Assembly: GCA_016235425.1 (NCBI GenBank)
Contig: JACRLC010000005.1
Span: forward strand, 42,272 to 106,271
Length of the DNA stretch: 64,000 nt
Direction of reading: 5' to 3'
Source of the DNA: Chloroflexota bacterium
Lineage (GTDB): Bacteria > Chloroflexota > Anaerolineae > Anaerolineales > Villigracilaceae
Within the stretch, counting starts at the first letter, position 1; each line of letters begins with the position of its first letter. Under the pieces are notes generated by a model, which made no database searches, was not told the DNA's origin, and saw only the letters and a list, made by a program, of their open reading frames with translations. The position numbers and the translations under genes are program-made. Shown here one piece after another: positions 58,931-64,000 of this stretch.

Positions 58931-61900
58931 ATGCCATTAAGACTCAAATCTCTCGAACTACAAGGATATAAAACTTTCGCCTCGCGAACTGTGTTTGAAT
59001 TCGCGAGCGGAATTACCGCCATTGTCGGGCCGAACGGCTCGGGCAAATCGAACGTTGCCGATTCGCTGCGCTGGGTTTTGGGCGAGCAGTCCTACGGCCT
59101 CTTGCGCGGCAAGAAGACCGAGGACATGATTTTCGCCGGCTCGGAACATCGCGCCCGTTCGGGCATGGCGCAGGCAATCATCACCTTCGATAACGCCGAC
59201 CAATGGCTTCCCGTGGACTTCTCCGAAGTCGCGCTGGCGCGTCATGCCCACCGTGACGGGCACAATGAATATTTGTTGAACGGACAGCAGGTGCGCCTGC
59301 GTGAAATCAACGAGTTGCTGGCGCAGGCTGGCTTGAGCGAGCGGACGTACACGATTCTCGGACAGGGCATGGTGGACGCCTCGCTGGCGCTCAAGGCCGA
59401 AGACCGCCGCCGCCTGTTCGAGGAAGCCGCGGGCGTGGGACTTTACCGTTCGCGCCGCGAAGACGCGCTGAAACGACTCGACAACACCGCGCGCAACCTC
59501 GAACGCGTACTCGACATCATGGCCGAGTTGGAGCCGCGCCTGCGAAGTCTGGAACGTCAGGCCAGGCGCGCAATCGAGCATGGCCGCGCTCAGGAAGATT
59601 TGAAAATCATTCTGCGCGAGTGGTACGGCTATCACTGGCACCGCGCCCAACGCGATCTGTCCGATGTCCGCGAGACTGTCCGCGCGCAGGAAGCCCGCGT
59701 AATGGCTGCGCGTCACCAGCAGGAGGAAGCGCAGGAGAAGTACGTTACCTTCCGCGAGAGGCTCTCGGGTTTGCGCGCCGAGTTGAACGCGTGGCATCGC
59801 CAGGCGGCGGAACTGCACAACCAGCGCGAATCCATTTCGCGCGAACTGGCTGTGCTCGAGGAACGCCGCCGCTCGTTGACCGCTTCGCAAGCCTCGGTGC
59901 TTTCCGACCAGGAACACGCGATGGACGAACTCCATCTTGCCTCGGAACGATTCGCCGAAGCGGAGCAGGAAATTGCACGTGTGCAGGCCGAACTCGACGA
60001 GGCCAAAGGCCAGCTCGCAAACGCGCAAAGTTCGCTGCAGGCGCGTCAGGCCGAGCGTGTGGGTCTCGAAGAACAACTCGCTCTCACGCGGGGTGAAATT
60101 GACTTGTTCAGCCAGCACCGCGCAGAATCACAGGCGCGGCTGGATGAATTGAAGTCGCGCATGGAAGCGCAGGCGCAAAAACTCGAACAGACCAAAGGGG
60201 CGATTGCTTCAGGCGAAGCGGCCGCGAAGAAGGCGCAGAACCAATATGAATCGGCGCGCAGGCAACGCGAGGAAATTGACGCCGCGCTCAAGCAAGCGGA
60301 GGCCAATCTCGAAGCGAAACGCAAGGAAGTGGAACGGCTGGAGGGGGAGCGACGCGCCGCGATGGAAATCCGCACCAGGCAGGAATCCGAACATTCGCGC
60401 TTGAAGGCGCAGCTCGAAGTGCTCGAACAGGCTGAGCAATCGCTCGCCGGCTATGCCGAGGGCGCGCGCTACCTGCTGGATGCTTCACGCAAGAATCAAC
60501 TCAACGCGCGCGGCGCGCTCAGCGCGGCGCTCGATGTCCCTGCCGAACTCGAGACCGCGATTGCCGCGGCGCTCGGCGATACGCTCGATGCGGTTTTGCT
60601 CGACGCGGGTCAACTCGAAGAGGCGATGCGTTTGCTCGAGTCGGATGAGGCGGGACGCGCGGTGTTGCTGCCGATTATTCAAACCCCCGAGGTCTTTAAG
60701 ACCTCGGAGGTTTCCGGCGATTCCCTCGGCATTGCCTCCGAACTCGTCAACGCGCCCGATGATTTGCGCGCGGCTGTGCGACTGGTGCTCGGGCAGACTC
60801 TCATTGTCCGTGACCGCGAAACTGCGCGCAGGCTTCTCCAGGATTTGCCGACTCACGCGCCCGTGGTGACTCTGCGAGGGGAAGTCTTCCGCGGCGACGG
60901 GTTGGTCATCGCTGGAAAAACCGCTTCGTCCTCGACCTTGAGCAGGCCGCGCCAAAAACGGGAATTGGACTCCGCTTTGAGCGGACTCGCCGCGCGCTTG
61001 AACGAGTCAAATGAATCCGTGGAGCGGCTGTCGAATCAACTGGCGGAGGCGAAACGCGAACTGATGCAAGTTGACTCGGACGTGCGTGAATCCCGCGTCA
61101 GATTGGGAGAGGCCCAGGAAACCGAACAGCAGGCCGGGCTGGAGTCTGAGTCGACGCGGCGACAGCTGGAGTGGCAGAAAAATCAATATGATCAGTTGGA
61201 GGCCGAGGCGCGGGAGTCTGCTTCGATCCGCCAAACATTGATCGAGACTCTGGCCGAAGTGGAAAATAAGTCTGCCGAGGCGCAAACCCAGTTGAAGGCC
61301 ATGACCGCGAAGCTGGCCGAGATTTCAGCGGATGAATTGCAGGAGCAGGTTTCGTATTGGTCAACCAGGGTGGCGGTTGCGGAACAAAGCGTGGGCAGTG
61401 TGCTTGCCAAGCGCGATGAACGAAGCAAAGAGATTACGCGGCTCGACGCGCGCCGCGCGGAATTGACGTCGCGCCTGCACGAGATTTCCGCCGCGCTGAG
61501 CGGACTCGACGCCGACAAAAATAACCTGCACGAGCGCGAAGGCGCGCTGCACGGCGAGATCGATAAGTTGCGCGTGCAGATCGAACCCGCCGAAAAGGAT
61601 TTGGAAACCGCCGAGGCGCAGGAAGCGCGCTTGCAGGAAGTGGAAGCCAACGCCCAGCGCGGGCTGGCGAACGCGGAACGCACGCTCGGACAGGTGCAGC
61701 TCGACCAGATGCGCAGGCAGGAAGCGCTCGATAACCTGCGCGAAAAAATCAGTGACGACTTTGGGCTGGTGATGTTCAACTACGCGGAGGATGTCTCCGG
61801 CCCTGTGCCGCTTCCGATTGAAGGCATGGTGGAGCAGTTACCGGTCGTGACCGAACTCGACCCGAAGCTCGAAGAACAACTGACGCAAATGCGCGCCCAG

Positions 61901-62533
61901 CTGCGCCGCATGGGTGCGATCAATCCCGATGCGAAAAATGAGTTCGACAAGGAATCCGAACGCTACGAGTTCATGAAGACCCAGGTGGAGGATTTACGCA
62001 AGGCCGAGGAGGATTTGAAGAAGGTCATTGCCGAGTTGGACGAATTGACCAAGCAGGAATTCTCGCGCACGTTCGACGCGGTGGACAAGGAATTCCGCCA
62101 GACGTTCGTGCGATTGTTCGGCGGCGGCTCGGCGCGGCTGGCGTTGACCGACCCCGAAAACCTGGTCGAGACGGGCATCGAGATCGAAGCGAAGCTGCCA
62201 GGCCGCCGCGAGCAGGGGCTGGCGCTGCTCTCCGGCGGTGAACGAAGCCTGACCGCGATCGCGCTGGTGTTCGCGCTGCTGAAAGTTTCGCCCACACCGG
62301 TCTGCGTGATGGACGAGGTGGACGCGATGCTCGACGAAGCCAATGTGGGCCGCTTCCGTGATTTGCTCGTTGATTTGAGCAAGGATACGCAGTTCATCAT
62401 CATCACGCACAACCGCAACACGGTGCAGGCGGCGGACGTGATCTACGGCATCACGATGGGGCGCGATTCGGCGAGTCAGATGATCAGTTTGAGGCTGGAT
62501 CAGGTGACGGATGAGATGCTGCAGAGGGCGTAG
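58931..62533 (+). CDS. smc: Chromosome segregation protein SMC
   Basis: The 1200-residue SMC protein compacts and segregates chromosomes as a dimer with ScpAB. Walker A is GPNGSGKSN (about residue 33), followed by Q-loop sequence. Long coiled coils (about 170-500 and 680-1030) flank a hinge (about 510-670). The C-terminal head has LLSGGERSLTAIALVFALL and Walker B VCVMDEVDAMLDEAN. A short segment in the hinge (TPEVFKTSEVSG, residues about 585-596) is encoded by a 33-base palindromic repeat. The ATG at 58931 gives the canonical RLKSLELQGYKTF N-terminus. Confidence 0.97.
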   Translation: MPLRLKSLELQGYKTFASRTVFEFASGITAIVGPNGSGKSNVADSLRWVLGEQSYGLLRGKKTEDMIFAGSEHRARSGMAQAIITFDNADQWLPVDFSEVALARHAHRDGHNEYLLNGQQVRLREINELLAQAGLSERTYTILGQGMVDASLALKAEDRRRLFEEAAGVGLYRSRREDALKRLDNTARNLERVLDIMAELEPRLRSLERQARRAIEHGRAQEDLKIILREWYGYHWHRAQRDLSDVRETVRAQEARVMAARHQQEEAQEKYVTFRERLSGLRAELNAWHRQAAELHNQRESISRELAVLEERRRSLTASQASVLSDQEHAMDELHLASERFAEAEQEIARVQAELDEAKGQLANAQSSLQARQAERVGLEEQLALTRGEIDLFSQHRAESQARLDELKSRMEAQAQKLEQTKGAIASGEAAAKKAQNQYESARRQREEIDAALKQAEANLEAKRKEVERLEGERRAAMEIRTRQESEHSRLKAQLEVLEQAEQSLAGYAEGARYLLDASRKNQLNARGALSAALDVPAELETAIAAALGDTLDAVLLDAGQLEEAMRLLESDEAGRAVLLPIIQTPEVFKTSEVSGDSLGIASELVNAPDDLRAAVRLVLGQTLIVRDRETARRLLQDLPTHAPVVTLRGEVFRGDGLVIAGKTASSSTLSRPRQKRELDSALSGLAARLNESNESVERLSNQLAEAKRELMQVDSDVRESRVRLGEAQETEQQAGLESESTRRQLEWQKNQYDQLEAEARESASIRQTLIETLAEVENKSAEAQTQLKAMTAKLAEISADELQEQVSYWSTRVAVAEQSVGSVLAKRDERSKEITRLDARRAELTSRLHEISAALSGLDADKNNLHEREGALHGEIDKLRVQIEPAEKDLETAEAQEARLQEVEANAQRGLANAERTLGQVQLDQMRRQEALDNLREKISDDFGLVMFNYAEDVSGPVPLPIEGMVEQLPVVTELDPKLEEQLTQMRAQLRRMGAINPDAKNEFDKESERYEFMKTQVEDLRKAEEDLKKVIAELDELTKQEFSRTFDAVDKEFRQTFVRLFGGGSARLALTDPENLVETGIEIEAKLPGRREQGLALLSGGERSLTAIALVFALLKVSPTPVCVMDEVDAMLDEANVGRFRDLLVDLSKDTQFIIITHNRNTVQAADVIYGITMGRDSASQMISLRLDQVTDEMLQRA
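60681..60713. repeat. 33-base palindromic repeat inside the smc hinge
   Basis: AAACC-C-CCGAGGTCTT and AAGACCTCGG-A-GGTTT make a near-perfect palindrome. It is in frame and encodes PEVFKTSEV within the hinge. Confidence 0.75.
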
Positions 62534-62682
62534 GCAGTAACCAGTAATCAGTATCCAGTGGTGTCAAGGTGTCGGGTGTTGTGCGGCTGGGTGGTGGGGG
62601 GTGTGGTGTCGGGGTGAGGGCAGGAAAAGGATGAAGGATGAGATGCTTCAAAGAGTGTAATCAGTGATCAGTAAACAGTGGT
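62508..62682. repeat. Duplicated 3' tail of smc
   Basis: The last smc codons and flank (GGATGAGATGCTGCAGAGGG, 62508 onward) recur in diverged form at 62636 (GGATGAGATGCTTCAAAGAG). Each copy is followed by AATCAGT-type strings and CAGTGGT. The intervening sequence is G-rich and shows no gene. Confidence 0.6.
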
Positions 62683-62688
62683 CAGTGA

Positions 62689-63714
62689 TCAGGTGTCAAG
62701 GGGGGATTTGACGGCGAGGCCGCCGCGCTGGAGGACGTGAGTGTAGATCATGGTGGTCTTGACATCCTTGTGGCCGAGAAGTTCCTGAACGGTGCGGATG
62801 TCATAGCCGTTCTGGAGCAGGTGGGTGGCGAAGCTGTGGCGGAAGGTGTGAGGGGTGACAGGTTTATCTATGCCTGCAAGCTTTGCGGCTTCGCGGATGG
62901 CTTTTTGCGGGACGGTTTCATCGAGGTGGTGGCGGCGGATGACTCCTGTGAGCGGGTCAACGGAACGCTGCGAGGCTGGGAAGATGAATTGCCAGGCCCA
63001 TTCTTTGGATGCGGCGGTGTATTTGGCATCCAGCGCGTTGGGGAGGATGGTTTCTCCGTAGCCTTCGGCGATATCTTTTTGGTGCAGGGCTTTACCATCC
63101 AGAAGCATTTGTTTGATTTCGGGGATGATCGAGTCGGGCAGGATGGTGAGGCGGTCGTTGTCGCCTTTGCCGCCGCGGACGATGATCTGATGGTTGTCGA
63201 AGTCAATGTCTTTGACGCGCAGGCGCATACATTCCATGACGCGGAGGCCGCTGCCATACATGATCTTTGCCATGAGGCGGGGCATGCCGCGCATACGGCT
63301 GATGATCTTGATGGCTTCGGCGTGGGTGAGGACGGTGGGGAGGCGTTTGGGGCGGGAGGCGTTGGATAGGTCGGGCGGGAGCGTCATTTCGATTTGGAGG
63401 ACGGTGCGGTAGAGGAAGAGGATGGCGCTTAAGGCCTGGTTGGATGTGGATGTGGCGACTTTGCGTTCGGAGGTGAGGTGGGCGATGAAGGCGCGGATTT
63501 CAGTTTCGCCCATGTCTTTTGGGTGGCGTTTGTGGTGGAAGAGGATGTAGCGTTTGATCCAGTCTGTGTAGGTTTGTTCAGTGCGGTAGGAGTAGTGTTT
63601 GGCGCGGAGGGCGTCGCTGACCTGTTCCATGAGTTTTTTGCCTTGCTGGGGTTGCGAGGGGGGTGCGTTTTTTGGGCTGTTTATGTGTGGTGTGGAGGTT
63701 GTTTTTTGAGTCAT
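62689..63714 (-). CDS. intI: Integron integrase
   Basis: The 341-residue tyrosine recombinase has the R-H-R-Y set: R in [28 protein letters not shown], and Tyr in [13 protein letters not shown]. The IntI-specific insertion is present between the central motifs ([18 protein letters not shown], then [19 protein letters not shown]). It also has [20 protein letters not shown] and the SPLD ending. This distinguishes it from XerC/D. It integrates attC cassettes at attI. The start follows GGAGAACTCGCA, and the first 28 residues are low-complexity. attI should lie on its 5' side (after 63715). Confidence 0.92.
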   Translation of the reverse strand: MTQKTTSTPHINSPKNAPPSQPQQGKKLMEQVSDALRAKHYSYRTEQTYTDWIKRYILFHHKRHPKDMGETEIRAFIAHLTSERKVATSTSNQALSAILFLYRTVLQIEMTLPPDLSNASRPKRLPTVLTHAEAIKIISRMRGMPRLMAKIMYGSGLRVMECMRLRVKDIDFDNHQIIVRGGKGDNDRLTILPDSIIPEIKQMLLDGKALHQKDIAEGYGETILPNALDAKYTAASKEWAWQFIFPASQRSVDPLTGVIRRHHLDETVPQKAIREAAKLAGIDKPVTPHTFRHSFATHLLQNGYDIRTVQELLGHKDVKTTMIYTHVLQRGGLAVKSPLDT

Positions 63715-63838
63715 TGCGAGTTCTCCGTTGGGGTGCTAAAATTGGCGAAGTTGGCTTATGGAATTTTAACCTATCACCGCCTAAAATCCTAAATTAATGT
63801 AGGCATTAGAATCCAAGAGGTAGATAAGCTATTCGGCG

Positions 63839-63881
63839 GTCTAATGGCGTCCGATACAATAGTTGGACGAACCCGTAAGAT
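63839..63881 (+). other. Possible attC/attI-like site near the integron integrase
   Basis: GTCTAAT, then CGTCC...GGACG inverted arms (63848-63852 and 63865-63869), then GTAAGAT loosely match the R''-L''-L'-R' layout of an attC site. The R' box deviates from GTTRRRY, so this is a weak match. Confidence 0.25.
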
Positions 63882-63921
63882 GTAGTCATGAAGAGAAAGC
63901 CAAAGCATAACTCGATCATCA

Positions 63922-64000
63922 ATGACCACTTGGAACAAAGAAACTGATAAAATTTTTCTAGAGCTATGGGGTCGCAGTAGCCCTGTCGAAATTGCAGCCG
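63922..64000 (+). CDS. N-terminus of a possible first cassette gene (partial)
   Basis: ATG at 63922 opens a frame to the window end, starting MTTWNKETDKIFLELWGRSS and continuing PVEIAA. It resembles small helix-turn-helix proteins such as GcrA or SANT-like regulators. The gene is cut by the window end and lacks a clear ribosome site. An overlapping 19-codon ORF at 63888 is less convincing. Confidence 0.4.
   Translation, partial: MTTWNKETDKIFLELWGRSSPVEIAA

Noticed and set aside
62689..63714. XerC/XerD identity for the tyrosine recombinase
   Set aside because: The IntI-specific insertion between the central motifs and the RGG...SPLD C-terminus identify an integron integrase.
1..64000. tRNA and rRNA genes
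   Set aside because: I looked for T-loop strings of GGTTCGAATCC type and conserved rRNA segments and found no convincing case. A tRNA-Sec search by program would be useful.

Overview
The window looks like a chromosomal segment of an anaerobic, mesophilic member of Chloroflexota, most likely class Anaerolineae. This is an inference from overall protein character, T/P-rich LysM proteins, AraC-Ogt and GH25-LysM genes, and short palindromic repeats of a kind I associate with that group. No rRNA, tRNA or phylogenetic marker tree supports it. Several promoters have a perfect or near-perfect TATAAT box placed a few bases before the ATG, suggesting frequent leaderless transcription.

Layout. 0-6.7 kb: LysM membrane protein, uvrA, ECF-type sigma factor, DegV fatty-acid-binding protein and two small genes. 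6.7-15.3 kb (plus strand): a strong promoter, a CRP/FNR-type palindrome, a structured leader resembling a molybdenum-cofactor riboswitch, and then a group 4 formate-hydrogenlyase-type [NiFe] hydrogenase operon (HycB-, HycE-, HycF-, HycG-, HycD- and two antiporter-like subunits). The large subunit is interrupted by one in-frame TGA exactly at the second Cys of the N-terminal nickel-binding motif. A bacterial SECIS-like hairpin follows the TGA, so it may be a selenocysteine hydrogenase of an unfamiliar type. 15.3-31.9 kb (minus strand, convergent): maturation protease, MvhAGD hydrogenase, HdrABC, a three-gene histidine-kinase/response-regulator cassette, a membrane HdrD-like Fe-S protein, EtfAB, a soluble HdrCB-like protein and a 42-residue leader ORF. 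A second CRP/FNR-type palindrome lies upstream. The two convergent operons together encode H2 evolution or uptake, flavin-based electron bifurcation and an ETF-to-quinone route.

32-49 kb: a second hydrogenase protease, then general genes: GT2, AAA ATPase, GDPD, GH3-like lipid- or wall-associated protein, ClpP-like serine protease, thioredoxin-like and DsbD-N-like lipoproteins, glnA, EamA exporter and AraC-Ogt. A repeat- and RNA-rich gap follows (a 6S RNA candidate and an unidentified structured RNA), then two GH25-LysM lysozymes and asnS. 49.3-56.8 kb: an AT-richer three-gene island (a small protein, a HELGH metallopeptidase and an nSTAND NTPase with a membrane segment and propeller), which looks like a conflict or defence system. 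It is followed by aspS and a HEPN-MNT pair. aspS is preceded by a ribosome-mediated attenuator whose 28-residue leader peptide carries ten consecutive Asn/Asp codons. 56.8-64 kb: aldo/keto reductase, rnc, smc, an integron integrase, and the start of what may be its first cassette.

At least three families of short palindromic repeats punctuate the window. Two copies lie in frame inside essential genes (uvrA and the smc hinge).
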